Origin: Pseudogemmobacter hezensis
GTDB lineage: Bacteria; Pseudomonadota; Alphaproteobacteria; Rhodobacterales; Rhodobacteraceae
Direction of reading: 5' to 3'
Assembly: GCF_013155295.1 (NCBI RefSeq)
Contig: NZ_JABJXT010000002.1
Coordinates: 342,610 to 406,609 of the forward strand
DNA length: 64,000 nucleotides
The position numbers and the translations under genes were made by a program. The notes beneath the pieces were generated by a model. It did no database searches and was not told the DNA's origin. It was given only the letters and a program-made list of their open reading frames with translations. Below, in pieces: positions 44,568 through 54,962 of the stretch (within the stretch, counting starts at the first letter, position 1; every line of letters starts with the position of its first letter).

Positions 44568-45451
44568 CCATCTACAATCTGCGCATGGACATCAGCTATG
44601 AATTCGCGCGTCCCAGCGGGGCCGGGCGGCAGCATTTCCGTATTCTGCCCGCCAGCCTGCCGGGGCGGCAGCGGGTGCTCGGCTCGACTGTCACGCTGCA
44701 GCCAGAACCGGGCGAGCTGGGCCATTTCACCGACTTCTTCGGCACCGCGGTGGTCGAGGCGGCGATCCCCGCCGGGCTGACCCGGCTGGATCTGAGCCTT
44801 GAGGCCCAGGTCGAGCGGCTGGCCCCCATCGCCACCCCCGACCTTTCCGCCAATCCAGGCCAGCTGGCGGCAGAGCTGGCCGCGATCCGCATGATCGGGC
44901 CCGGCTCGCCCCTGCATTTCCTGCAGCCCTCACGCCGTATTCCCCAGGTGGAGGCGATCAGCCGCTTTGCCGCGGGGGCGCTGCAGCCGCACCCCGGCAC
45001 AAGCACCCGCGCCCTGATCGAGCGACTGGGCCTGATGCTGCATGATTACATGGGCTTTGAGGCAGGCGTGACCGATGCCGCCACCCCTCCGGCCCAGGCC
45101 TTTGCCGCAAAGCGCGGCGTCTGCCAGGACTTTGCGCAGATCATGGTCGGCGGGCTGCGCAGCCTGGGCGTGCCTGCGGCCTATGTGGCGGGCTATCTGC
45201 GCACCCAGCCACCGCCCGGCCAGCCGCGCCTTGTCGGGGCCGATGCGATGCATGCCTGGGTCCGCGCCTGGGGCGGCGAGTTCGCAGGCTGGATCGATTA
45301 CGACCCCACCAATGCCTGTTTCCCCGGCGCAGATCACATCGATGTCGGCATGGGCCGCGACTATGGCGATGTGGCCCCGGTCACCGGCATGCTGCGCCTT
45401 GATGGTCTGCAAGAGGGGCGGCACAGCGTCGATATCACCGAGGCCGAATGA
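44564..45451 (+). CDS. Transglutaminase-like family protein
   Basis: A 295-residue stand-alone transglutaminase-like papain-fold protein. The catalytic triad is Cys187 (KRGVCQDFA), His230 (DAMHAW) and an Asp near 247 (DYDPTN). The N-terminal beta-sandwich is present. Its GTG start lies inside the ATP-grasp/alpha-E stop (GTGA), so translation is coupled. It is probably a peptidase or transferase acting on the ligase product. The Anbu proteasome-like peptidase often seen with this set is absent here; an SDR gene follows 40 bp later. Confidence 0.93.
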   Translation: MTIYNLRMDISYEFARPSGAGRQHFRILPASLPGRQRVLGSTVTLQPEPGELGHFTDFFGTAVVEAAIPAGLTRLDLSLEAQVERLAPIATPDLSANPGQLAAELAAIRMIGPGSPLHFLQPSRRIPQVEAISRFAAGALQPHPGTSTRALIERLGLMLHDYMGFEAGVTDAATPPAQAFAAKRGVCQDFAQIMVGGLRSLGVPAAYVAGYLRTQPPPGQPRLVGADAMHAWVRAWGGEFAGWIDYDPTNACFPGADHIDVGMGRDYGDVAPVTGMLRLDGLQEGRHSVDITEAE

Positions 45452-45491
45452 CTGAGGCCGAATGATCGTCTGCAAAAGGGAGCCTGAGGCT

Positions 45492-46262
45492 ATGAGCACA
45501 GATAAGATGCCGGTTAAGATGCCAGTCGCCGTGATCACCGGCGCAGGGTCAGGGATTGGGCGCGGCGTGGCGCTGGCTTTGCTGGCGGCGGGCTATCGCT
45601 GTGCGCTTCTGGGGCGGCGCGCGGCGGCACTGGCGGAAACGATCGCCCTGTCGGCACATCCACAAAACGCCCTGGCCCTGCCCGCCGATCTCAGCCAGGC
45701 CGAGGCCGTCAGCGCCGCTTTCGCAAAGCTGATCGCCCATTTCGGGCGGATTGATTTCCTCTTCAACAATGCCGGCACCTTTGGCGGCCAGGCCCCGATT
45801 GCCGAAACCAGCACCGAAACCTGGGACAGCGTGATCGCCATCAACCTGAACGGCGCCTTCTATTGCGCACGCGAGGCCTGGCGGCAAATGCTGGCGCAGG
45901 ATCCGCCGGGCGGGCGGATATTGAACAACGGCTCGATCTCGGCGCATGTGCCGCGCCCGCATACGGTGGCCTATGCCGCCTCAAAACATGCGATCACCGG
46001 GCTGACGAAGGCGCTGGCGCTGGAAGGACGCAGCCTTGGCATCGCGGTTGGCCAGATCGACATCGGCAATGCCGCGACCGATATGACCGCCGATATGCCC
46101 AGGGGCATGCTGCAGGCCGATGGCAGCACCCGGGCAGAGCCGGTGATGGACCTGCGCCACGTTGCCGATGCCGTGGTGATGATCGCCAACCAGCCCATTG
46201 CGGTGAACACGCTCTTCGTTACCATCATGGCAACCGCCATGCCCTATATCGGGCGCGGCTAG
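45492..46262 (+). CDS. SDR family NAD(P)-dependent oxidoreductase
   Basis: Short-chain dehydrogenase of 256 residues with the Rossmann glycine motif TGAGSGIG (near 17-24), NNAG, the catalytic Ser in NNGSISA and the YAASK Tyr-Lys pair. It follows the transglutaminase gene by 40 bp on the same strand and may be co-transcribed. Nothing links its chemistry to that system. The ATG at 45492 is preferred over a frame starting 30 bp earlier. Substrate not predictable. Confidence 0.9.
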   Translation: MSTDKMPVKMPVAVITGAGSGIGRGVALALLAAGYRCALLGRRAAALAETIALSAHPQNALALPADLSQAEAVSAAFAKLIAHFGRIDFLFNNAGTFGGQAPIAETSTETWDSVIAINLNGAFYCAREAWRQMLAQDPPGGRILNNGSISAHVPRPHTVAYAASKHAITGLTKALALEGRSLGIAVGQIDIGNAATDMTADMPRGMLQADGSTRAEPVMDLRHVADAVVMIANQPIAVNTLFVTIMATAMPYIGRG

Positions 46263-46380
46263 GACGCTTTGGCAGGGTGGTTTCTTACCGATCTGCACAG
46301 AGACTGTGCCCTGAAAGCCTTTGCCGATCATCGGTTTTGCGTAAGAATGGACCTAGGGATCAACAGAAGGAATCCTTCAA

Positions 46381-46932
46381 ATGTCCAGTCTCGACGTCGC
46401 CGTTCTTGTCGGCAGCCTGCGCCAGGGGGCCTATACCCACAGCATCGGCAAGGCCCTGCAATCCATCGCCCCCAGTGGCATGACCACCGAGATCATCCCG
46501 ATTGGCGATCTGCCTTTCTACAATCCCGATCTGGATGAAGGCACACCGCCCGCGCCCTGGACCCGTTTTCGCCAGGCGATTGCCGCTAAACAGGCGGTGA
46601 TCTTTGTCACCCAGGAATACAATCGCTCGGTGCCTGCGGTGCTGAAAAACGCGCTGGATGTCGGCTCGCGCCCCTATGGCTCCAGCGTCTGGGGCGGCAA
46701 GCCCGCTGCGATCATCTCGGCCTCGCCGGGCAATATCTCTGGCTTTGGCGCCAACCACCATCTGCGCCAGTCGCTGGTGTTCCTGGATATGCCGACGCTG
46801 CAACAGCCCGAGGTCTATCTGGCCCAGGTGAACACACTGATCGATGATGCGGGCAATCTGAAACCCGATACCGCAAAGTTCCTCGGGGGCGTGCTGGAGA
46901 AATTCGCAGCCTTCGCGGCCAAAAATATCTGA
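46381..46932 (+). CDS. NAD(P)H-dependent FMN reductase (ChrR/YieF-like)
   Basis: Flavodoxin-fold reductase of 183 residues. The FMN phosphate loop is GSLRQGAYTHSI (residues 11-22), and the family segment TQEYNRSVPAVLKNALD sits near 78-95. Such enzymes reduce quinones, chromate or azo dyes using FMN and NAD(P)H. It begins 118 bp after the SDR gene and converges on ccrM. Confidence 0.92.
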   Translation: MSSLDVAVLVGSLRQGAYTHSIGKALQSIAPSGMTTEIIPIGDLPFYNPDLDEGTPPAPWTRFRQAIAAKQAVIFVTQEYNRSVPAVLKNALDVGSRPYGSSVWGGKPAAIISASPGNISGFGANHHLRQSLVFLDMPTLQQPEVYLAQVNTLIDDAGNLKPDTAKFLGGVLEKFAAFAAKNI

Positions 46933-46952
46933 GTAATTTCAGATCCAAAAGA

Positions 46953-47004
46953 CCCCGCCATGGTCACATGGCGGGGAAGTGGCGCCCCAGGCGGACCGGG
47001 GCGC
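46953..47004 (-). terminator. Tandem hairpins between FMN reductase and ccrM
   Basis: CCCCGCCATG (46953-46962) pairs perfectly with CATGGCGGGG (46967-46976). On the minus strand TCTTTT follows, so it terminates ccrM. A second hairpin GCGCCCC (46982-46988) with GGGGCGC (46998-47004) lies between it and the ccrM stop. Confidence 0.8.
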
Positions 47005-47032
47005 TGGCGTTCTTAATCTGTCAGCAAAGCGC

Positions 47033-48239
<1,207 letters not shown>

Positions 48240-48241
<2 letters not shown>

Positions 48242-48872
48242 AAGGGGTTACAGATTTATCTTGATACAAGATATTGTGGACAGGCCTGAACGAGCGTCTA
48301 TGCACGGGGGTCACCCCAAGATCCAGGAGCGCCCCAAGATGCGCCTTAGTCGGATAGCCGGCGTTGCGCTCCCAGCCATATCCGGGAAACTGTTGCGCCA
48401 GATCCACCATGATCCGGTCGCGTGCAACCTTGGCGACAATTGAGGCCGCCGCAATCGACTGGCAGCGCGCATCGCCCTTGACCAGCGCCTGCGCCGGGCA
48501 GCTCAGGCCAGGCGGCAAGAGATTGCCATCGACCAGCGCGAAATCGACCTGCCCCAGTCCCGCCACGGCACGTTCCATCGCCAGATGGCTGGCGCGAAGA
48601 ATATTGATCTCATCAATCTCCTCCACCGTCGCATGGGCCACGCAGACCGCCGCATTCTCCCAAAGCCAGGCCGCCAGCCGCTCACGCGCGGCCTGTGTCA
48701 TCGCCTTGCTGTCGCGCAAACCTTCCGGGATTCGGCCCGGATCCAGCCGCACCGCCGCCGCCGTCACCGGCCCGGCAATCGGGCCGCGGCCAACCTCATC
48801 AACCCCGGCCACAAAAACCGCGCCCGACGCCAGCGCCTCTGTCTCAAAACTGAAATCCGCAACCACAGCCAT
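48240..48872 (-). CDS. rnhB: Ribonuclease HII
   Basis: RNase H type 2 of 210 residues that removes ribonucleotides and RNA primers from DNA. The catalytic acidic residues appear in [12 protein letters not shown] (residues about 23-34) and LVDGN (near 115), followed by the family helix [14 protein letters not shown]. The ATG at 48872 follows GGGGGCGG and replaces an upstream TTG. It lies directly upstream of ccrM, an order common in this group. Confidence 0.95.
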
Positions 48873-48956
48873 CGCCGCCCCCGAACTGCCCCTCAAAAGC
48901 GGCTTTCATCTGTCCTTAAATATCCCCGCCGGAGGCTCCCGCCCCAGACCAGACCC

Positions 48957-49805
48957 TCAGCCCTCAGCCGCAAGGATCCCCCGCAAGCCAGAGTGGTAAT
49001 CCGGGTATAGCAGCCGCACCCCCAGCTCCTCTCTGATCCTCGTATTCCTGACCCGCCGGCATTCCTCATAGAAACTGCGCGCCAGCGGCCCCATCTTCGC
49101 CTCAGAGAAATCGACCGCCTCCGGCTCTGGCAGCCCCAGCAGCCCGGCGGCAAAGCTCAAAACCTCGGCCGCCGACGAAGGCAGATCATCGCAGACATTA
49201 TAAATCCGCCCGGGCCGTGGCCGCGCCATCGAGGCCAGCAGCACCTGCACAATGTCATCGACATGGATGCGCGAGAACACCTGGCCCTCTTTCATGATCC
49301 GCCGCGCCGTGCCGTTCCTGATCTTCTCAAACGGCCCGCGCCCAGGCCCATAAATCCCCGCAAGGCGGAAGATATGCACGGGCAGGCCCGTGGCCAGCCA
49401 GTCACGCTCGGCCGCCACCCGCTCGCCGGATCGGGCGCGGGCGGGCAGCACGGGCGAGTCCTCATCAACCCAGGCGCCTTTGGTATCGCCGTAAACCCCG
49501 GTGGTCGACAGATAGCCCACCCATTCGGCCCGCGCCTCACGAATCGCAGGCCAGGCAGTCAGAAACGGATCGCCCGCCGCGGTGGGGCTGGCCGAATGCA
49601 CTATATATGTGGCCCGCGCCAGCGCGGGTTGCAGGGTTGCGGGCGCGTCAGTGTCCCAAAGCAAAGGCTCGGCCCCGGTGGCAGCGATTTCGGCCATCCG
49701 GCCCGGATCACGGGTGGTGCCGATCACCTGCCAGCCCTGCGCCAGCAGCCGCTGCGCCAATGCGCGGGCACAATAGCCATGTCCTAAAGAAAGTAGCGTT
49801 TTCAT
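48957..49805 (-). CDS. NAD-dependent epimerase/dehydratase-like protein
   Basis: Rossmann-fold protein of 282 residues in the extended SDR class. The N-terminal nucleotide loop is SLGHGYCARAL (a GxGxxA variant). Further segments include YLSTTGVYGDTKG, HIFRLAGIYGPGRGPF and RIHVDDIVQVLLA. The usual catalytic YxxxK is not obvious, since GVYGDTKGAW has Gly-Asp-Thr-Lys after the Tyr. It resembles YeeZ-like proteins of uncertain activity. ATG at 49805 chosen because the Rossmann strand starts right after it. Divergent from amn. Confidence 0.85.
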   Translation of the reverse strand: MKTLLSLGHGYCARALAQRLLAQGWQVIGTTRDPGRMAEIAATGAEPLLWDTDAPATLQPALARATYIVHSASPTAAGDPFLTAWPAIREARAEWVGYLSTTGVYGDTKGAWVDEDSPVLPARARSGERVAAERDWLATGLPVHIFRLAGIYGPGRGPFEKIRNGTARRIMKEGQVFSRIHVDDIVQVLLASMARPRPGRIYNVCDDLPSSAAEVLSFAAGLLGLPEPEAVDFSEAKMGPLARSFYEECRRVRNTRIREELGVRLLYPDYHSGLRGILAAEG

Positions 49806-49961
49806 GGCGGCGACTATCGCCCCAGCCGCCCGCCGCTGCAAGCGCCCCACCGCTGCTGGCAACCGTTACACGGAGTTCACTTGCCTGACACCCCGGCTTC
49901 GCGCTTTACTCGCGGCCAATAGTGTAACCGCAGCCATCTGCCGCAACCTGTCAGGACCAAA

Positions 49962-51428
49962 GTGTCGCTTCATCTTCTGCCAGATACCCGGGACGCCGTC
50001 ACATTCACCGATGCAACCGAGGCCGTCGACCATCTGCATGTGCTTTTTGACGCAGCCACCGCGCATCTGATCGGCCATTTCCGCGAGGCGCTGCTGCAAG
50101 GCCGCCCGGCCCAGCGCATCCGCGCTTTTTATCCTGAGATCCGCCTGGTGGTCGACAGTTTCTCAAATGTCGACAGCCGCCTGTCATTTGGCCATGTGGC
50201 GCGGCCTGGCAGCTATTCAACCACCGTCACCCGGCCTGATCTGTTCCGCAACTACCTGATCCAACAGATCGGTCTGCTGATCCGCAATCACGGCGTGCCG
50301 GTCAGCATCGGCTGGTCGACAACCCCGATCCCGCTGCATTTCGCGGTGGCCAGCCAGCCCGATCTGATCATCCCCCAGGCCGGAGAGCTGGATTTCCCGC
50401 TGCGCGATGTCTTTGACGTGCCCGATCTGGCCACCACCAATGATGACATCGTCAATGGCACGCTGGAGCATTTCGCCGATGGCTCGATGCCTCTGGCGCC
50501 CTTTACCGCCCAGCGCGTCGATTACAGCCTGGCGCGGCTGGCGCATTATACAGCCACCAGCCCGGTGCATTTCCAGAACCACGTTCTCTTTACCAACTAT
50601 CAGTTCTACGTGGATGAATTCGAGGCCTTTGCCCGCGCAGCGCTGGATCAGCCCGGCTCTGGCTATACCGCTTTCGTGGCCACGGGCGACCAGGAGATCA
50701 CCAGCGGCACGGGCGAGATCCGGCTGCCCGCGAAAATGCCGCAGATGCCCACCTATCACCTGAAACGCGCCGATGGCAGCGGGATCACCCTGGTCAATAT
50801 CGGGGTGGGCCCGTCGAATGCGAAAACCGCGACCGATCATATTGCGGTCTTGCGCCCGCATGCCTGGCTGATGGTTGGCCATTGCGCCGGGCTGCGCAAC
50901 ACCCAGCAGCTGGGGGATTATGTCCTCGCGCATGCCTACTTACGCGAAGATCACGTGCTGGATGACGATCTGCCCGTCTGGGTGCCGATCCCGGCGCTGG
51001 CCGAGATCCAGATCGCGCTGGAGGATGCCGTCGAAGAGGTCACCCGCCTTGAGGGCTATGAGCTGAAGCGCATCATGCGCACCGGAACCGTCGCCACCAT
51101 CGACAACCGCAACTGGGAGCTGCGCGACCAATCCGGCCCGGTGCGTCGCCTGTCACAGTCGCGGGCGGTGGGCCTCGATATGGAATCGGCCACCATCGCC
51201 GCCAATGGATTCCGCTTTCGGGTGCCCTATGGCACGCTGCTTTGCGTCTCTGACAAGCCCCTGCATGGCGAGCTGAAACTGCCCGGCATGGCCACCGAAT
51301 TCTACCGCGCCCAGGTCAGCCGCCATTTGCAGATCGGCATCCGGGCGATGGAATTGTTGCGCGAAACCCCGGTGGAACGCATCCATTCGCGCAAGCTGCG
51401 CAGCTTTGAGGAAACCGCCTTCCTGTAA
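49962..51428 (+). CDS. amn: AMP nucleosidase
   Basis: Cytoplasmic enzyme of 488 residues that splits AMP into adenine and ribose 5-phosphate. An N-terminal regulatory region (about 1-180) precedes a purine nucleoside phosphorylase-type domain with VNIGVGPSNAKTATDH, MVGHCAGL and the substrate-binding Glu in AVGLDMESATIAANGF. The start is GTG at 49962 with AGGA 6 bases before it. Stand-alone gene. Length and motifs match the family. Confidence 0.94.
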   Translation: MSLHLLPDTRDAVTFTDATEAVDHLHVLFDAATAHLIGHFREALLQGRPAQRIRAFYPEIRLVVDSFSNVDSRLSFGHVARPGSYSTTVTRPDLFRNYLIQQIGLLIRNHGVPVSIGWSTTPIPLHFAVASQPDLIIPQAGELDFPLRDVFDVPDLATTNDDIVNGTLEHFADGSMPLAPFTAQRVDYSLARLAHYTATSPVHFQNHVLFTNYQFYVDEFEAFARAALDQPGSGYTAFVATGDQEITSGTGEIRLPAKMPQMPTYHLKRADGSGITLVNIGVGPSNAKTATDHIAVLRPHAWLMVGHCAGLRNTQQLGDYVLAHAYLREDHVLDDDLPVWVPIPALAEIQIALEDAVEEVTRLEGYELKRIMRTGTVATIDNRNWELRDQSGPVRRLSQSRAVGLDMESATIAANGFRFRVPYGTLLCVSDKPLHGELKLPGMATEFYRAQVSRHLQIGIRAMELLRETPVERIHSRKLRSFEETAFL

Positions 51429-51634
51429 AACAAGGCGTTTGACGTTAAAATCCGCCGAAAGCGGCGCTTTACGCTGTTCCGGGGCTTGATTTCCCCCCGC
51501 TTTCCAGGTGACTGAGCACAGCCCTGCATCCGGGCCCCGATTGGGTATGGTCTGCGCTTTGTTCGCAGCCCGTCACCCCGGGGGATCCAGGACAGGCCAA
51601 CCGAACAGATGCTGAACGAATACAGGAGACATCA

Positions 51635-51922
51635 ATGTCCAAGCCGATGACCAAGACCCAGCTGGTGGCAGCACTTGCCGATGCAATGGGCGCTGACAAG
51701 AAAACCGCTTCGGCCGCGCTGGACGCAATCGCCGATATCGTGGCGAAAGAAGTCACCGCTGGCGGCTCGGTCACCCTGCCCGGCCTTGGCAAGGTTGCCT
51801 GCAAAGAGCGCCCCGAGCGTATGGTCCGCAACCCGGCAACCGGCGAAACCATGTCGAAGCCGGCTGACAAGCAGGTGAAATTCACCATCGCAAAAGCGCT
51901 GAAGGATCTGGTGAACGGCTGA
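51635..51922 (+). CDS. hup: HU family DNA-binding protein
   Basis: Nucleoid protein of 95 residues. It has the standard HU layout: helix-turn-helix dimerisation part (MTKTQLVAALADAMG), the beta-arm region around RPERMVRNPATGETM with the DNA-inserting Pro, and KPADKQVKFTIAKALKDLVN at the end. The arm reads RNPATG, as in typical HU proteins. Followed by a strong terminator. The 206 bp upstream presumably carry its promoter, which I could not pinpoint. Confidence 0.95.
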   Translation: MSKPMTKTQLVAALADAMGADKKTASAALDAIADIVAKEVTAGGSVTLPGLGKVACKERPERMVRNPATGETMSKPADKQVKFTIAKALKDLVNG

Positions 51923-51946
51923 TCGCCGCACCGGTCGCAAGACTGA

Positions 51947-51990
51947 AAAAGGGCCGCTTCGGAACGCTCCGGGGCGGCCCTTTTCCTTTT
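51947..51990 (+). terminator. Terminator after hup
   Basis: AAAAGGGCCGC (51947-51957) pairs with GCGGCCCTTTT (51974-51984), and a T-rich stretch follows. A strong intrinsic terminator. Confidence 0.92.
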
Positions 51991-52200
51991 CCCGCCCAAT
52001 GTCCGGCGCAGGGTCAGAGGACGAAAGAGAATAATAATCTCTGCCCGGCACGACCCGCAGAGAGGGTGCGCTTTCGCCGGCCCCTTCTTCAGAATGGAGA
52101 AAAAGCCTGATCCCGGCCAGATTGGCCTCTGTAAAACGCCCGGTTTTCGGGCCAGCCGGATCGCCCCTGATCCCGCTTTCAGATCACGGATGAGGCCATC

Positions 52201-53187
52201 ATGACCCTGCGCAAACTGACAACCACGCTGACCCTTGCCGGCCTTCTGGCGGGCGTCTCGCTGCCCGCATTCGCCGAAAGCCTGCGCATCGGCTGGCAGC
52301 AAATCGTCGAGCCCTCGCGCATCCCGCAGGCCGACAAGACCTATGAAAGCGCCACCGGGGCCGATGTCGAATGGCATCTGTTCGGCGGCGGTGCCGATGT
52401 GATCGCGGCGATTGCCGCGGGCTCGATCGACATTGGCTATGTGGGTTCCTCGCCGCTGACCGCTGCCGCCTCGCAGGATCTGCCGATCGAGACCATCTAT
52501 ATCGTCGGCAATATCGCCGAGGCCGAGGCCCTGGCCGTCAAAGGAATTGAGAAGCCCGAGGATCTGCGCGGCAAGAAGATCGCCACGCCCTTTGTCTCGA
52601 CCGCGCATTACTCGCTGCTGACCGCGCTGGAACACTGGGGCATCCCGGCCTCAGAGGTCAGCCTGCTGAACCTGCGCCCGCAAGAGATCGCGGCCGCATG
52701 GGAGCGTGGCGATATTGACGGCGCCTATATCTGGGATCCGGTGCTGAACCAGATCAAGACCACCGGCGGCACCGTGCTGGCCGACAGCGCCGATGTGGCC
52801 GAATGGGGCGGGCCAACCTTTGACGCCTGGATTGTGCGCAAGGATTATGCCGAGAAAAACCCCGAAATCGTCACCGCCTTTGTCAAAGTGACGGGCCAGG
52901 CGACCGACGCCTATCTGGCCGATCCGGCTGCCTGGGGCGCGGACAGCGAGCAGGCGAAAAAGATCGCCGAGCTGACCGGGGCCCCGGCCGCCGACGTGCC
53001 CGCGCTTTTGAAGGGCTATGTCTTTGCCGGGCTGAAAGATCAGACTTCTGAGGCCTTCCTTGGCGGGGCCACCGCAGCCGCGATCAAAAACACCGCAGCC
53101 TTCCTGCAGGAGCAGGGCTCTGCCACCGCGAAAGAGGATTACAGCGCCTTCGTGAATGCAGGCTTTGCCGCCGCCGCGCAGCAATAA
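52201..53187 (+). CDS. tauA: Taurine-type ABC transporter periplasmic binding protein
   Basis: Periplasmic receptor of 328 residues. The signal peptide (1-24, ending AFA) is followed by LRIGWQQIVEPSRIPQAD. The core shares many segments with E. coli TauA (GSSPL at the sulfonate pocket, STAHYSLLTALEHWGI, AAWERGDIDGAYIWDPVLN, DAWIVRKDYAEK). Taurine or another organosulfur ligand is expected. The gene order tauA-tauB-tauC then a sulfatase and its activating enzyme raises the possibility of a sulfate ester ligand. Confidence 0.92.
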   Translation: MTLRKLTTTLTLAGLLAGVSLPAFAESLRIGWQQIVEPSRIPQADKTYESATGADVEWHLFGGGADVIAAIAAGSIDIGYVGSSPLTAAASQDLPIETIYIVGNIAEAEALAVKGIEKPEDLRGKKIATPFVSTAHYSLLTALEHWGIPASEVSLLNLRPQEIAAAWERGDIDGAYIWDPVLNQIKTTGGTVLADSADVAEWGGPTFDAWIVRKDYAEKNPEIVTAFVKVTGQATDAYLADPAAWGADSEQAKKIAELTGAPAADVPALLKGYVFAGLKDQTSEAFLGGATAAAIKNTAAFLQEQGSATAKEDYSAFVNAGFAAAAQQ

Positions 53188-53258
53188 GCCTGCGCCATAC
53201 ACCCCCGGCCCCGGCGCACCCTGCGCCGGGCCATATTTGTTTCAAAAGCACGGTTGCC

Positions 53259-54044
53259 ATGTCAGTTCTCAGCCTTTCGCATGTGTCACTTTCTTATGGT
53301 CAGCCCTCTGGGACAGCGGCGCTGCCGGTGCTGAAAGATGTGACGCTGTCGCTGTCGCGCGGCGATTTCGTCTCGGTGATCGGGCGATCCGGCTCTGGCA
53401 AGACCTCGCTGATGAACCTGGCGGCGGGCTTTTTGCGGCCCACTGCGGGCCAGGTCAGCATTGATGGCAGGCCCGTCACCGGCCCCGGCCCAGACCGCGC
53501 CGTGGTCTTTCAGGATGACGCGCTTTTCCCCTGGCGCAGCGTTGTTGATAACGTCGCGCTGCCGCTGAAACTGGCCGGAAAACCCCGGGCCGAGCGTGAG
53601 GCCACGGCCCGGCACTGGCTGCAGGCCGTCGATCTGGCGGGCCAGGAGGGCAAGCATATCTGGCAGCTTTCCGGAGGGCAGCGCCAGCGGGTGGGCATCG
53701 CCCGGGCGCTGGCCTCGGGGCCGGATTTTCTCCTGATGGATGAACCGCTTGGCGCTTTGGACGCCATGACCCGCGACCGCATGCATGAGCTGCTGCTGAA
53801 GCTTTGGGATGAAAGCCATACCGGGGCGCTGCTGATCACCCATTCGGTTGAGGAAGCGCTGTTTCTGTCGACCTCGGTGGTGGTTCTGGCGCCTGGGCCC
53901 GGACGCATCAGTTTCCAGGAAGATTATGACTATGGCCGCCGTTTTATCCGGGGCGAAGACCCCAGGGCGCTGAAATCCGAGCCAGGCTTTATCGCCGCCC
54001 GCGAGCGTCTGCTGGCCGCGATCTATGAAAAGGAAGCCGCGTGA
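53259..54044 (+). CDS. tauB: Taurine-type ABC transporter ATPase
   Basis: Cytoplasmic ATPase of 261 residues with Walker A GRSGSGKTS, Q-loop FQDDALFPWRSV, signature LSGGQRQRVGIARAL and Walker [12 protein letters not shown], then H-loop LITHSVEEA. FPWRSV after the Q-loop is typical of nitrate/sulfonate/taurine ATPases. It starts 71 bp after tauA and its stop overlaps the tauC start (TGATG). Confidence 0.94.
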   Translation: MSVLSLSHVSLSYGQPSGTAALPVLKDVTLSLSRGDFVSVIGRSGSGKTSLMNLAAGFLRPTAGQVSIDGRPVTGPGPDRAVVFQDDALFPWRSVVDNVALPLKLAGKPRAEREATARHWLQAVDLAGQEGKHIWQLSGGQRQRVGIARALASGPDFLLMDEPLGALDAMTRDRMHELLLKLWDESHTGALLITHSVEEALFLSTSVVVLAPGPGRISFQEDYDYGRRFIRGEDPRALKSEPGFIAARERLLAAIYEKEAA

Positions 54045-54874
54045 TGAGCGACAGCACCGCCGAAACCATTCCCGCCCAGGACCGCCCCAGCCGCCCGGTG
54101 AAGCTGCGCCTGCCCTGGGGGCTGTTGCTGGGTCTGGCAACGATTGGCGGCCTGATTGCGATCTGGGCGCTGGCCTCGGCGCTTGGCTGGGCCTCGCCGG
54201 TGTTTCTGCCCTCGCCCGCGCGGGTCTGGGCGGCGCTGAACCGCGTCGCCTTTGAGGGCTATGCCAATGCAACCTTGCTGGCACATATGGGCGCAAGCCT
54301 CTGGCGGGTCTTTGCGGCGCTGTTTTTCACCATGCTGGTCGGCGTGCCTGTTGGCCTGATCATCGCCACCTCAAGGATCGGGCGCGGCATCCTTGACCCG
54401 CTGGTCGAGTTCATCCGCCCGCTGCCGCCGCTGGCCTATCTGCCGCTGATCATCATCTGGTGCGGGATCGGCGAGGGATCAAAAGTGCTGGTGATCAGCA
54501 TCGCCATGCTGGCCCCTATCGTGATCTCAACCGTATCGGGGGTGAAGGCGGCGAATGAAAATCAGATCCGGGCCGCCCGCACCTTTGGTGCCACGCGCGC
54601 GCAGCTGATCCGCGAGGTGATGCTGCCCGCCGCCCTGCCCTCGATCTTTACGGGCATGCGCATCGCCCTTGGCGCGGGCTGGACGACGCTGGTCGCCTCT
54701 GAGCTGGTCGCGGCCACGCGGGGCCTTGGCTATATGATCCAGTCGGCCGCGCAATTCCTGGTCACCGATATGGTGATCGCGGGGATCCTGGTGATTTCCG
54801 CGCTGGCCACCGCGTCTGAGATCCTGCTGCGCTGGCTGGAGCGGCGCTTCCTGCCCTGGATCGGGAAAAGCTGA
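54044..54874 (+). CDS. tauC: Taurine-type ABC transporter permease
   Basis: Inner-membrane permease of 276 residues with six hydrophobic segments. The EAA-type loop AARTFGATRAQLIREVMLPAALP lies near residues 180-202, and RPLPPLAYLPLIIIWCGIGE precedes it, a TauC/SsuC hallmark. The ATG at 54044 overlaps the tauB stop; a GTG one codon earlier is equally readable. Sulfatase gene follows after 88 bp. Confidence 0.94.
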   Translation: MSDSTAETIPAQDRPSRPVKLRLPWGLLLGLATIGGLIAIWALASALGWASPVFLPSPARVWAALNRVAFEGYANATLLAHMGASLWRVFAALFFTMLVGVPVGLIIATSRIGRGILDPLVEFIRPLPPLAYLPLIIIWCGIGEGSKVLVISIAMLAPIVISTVSGVKAANENQIRAARTFGATRAQLIREVMLPAALPSIFTGMRIALGAGWTTLVASELVAATRGLGYMIQSAAQFLVTDMVIAGILVISALATASEILLRWLERRFLPWIGKS

Positions 54875-54962
54875 CCCCCCTTTGCGCCCGCGGGTTGCAT
54901 CAGCTTGATGTTCAGGGGGCGGCGCAGCTATTCTGTGCAAAGCGCAGAGAAAAGGCCGCCGT

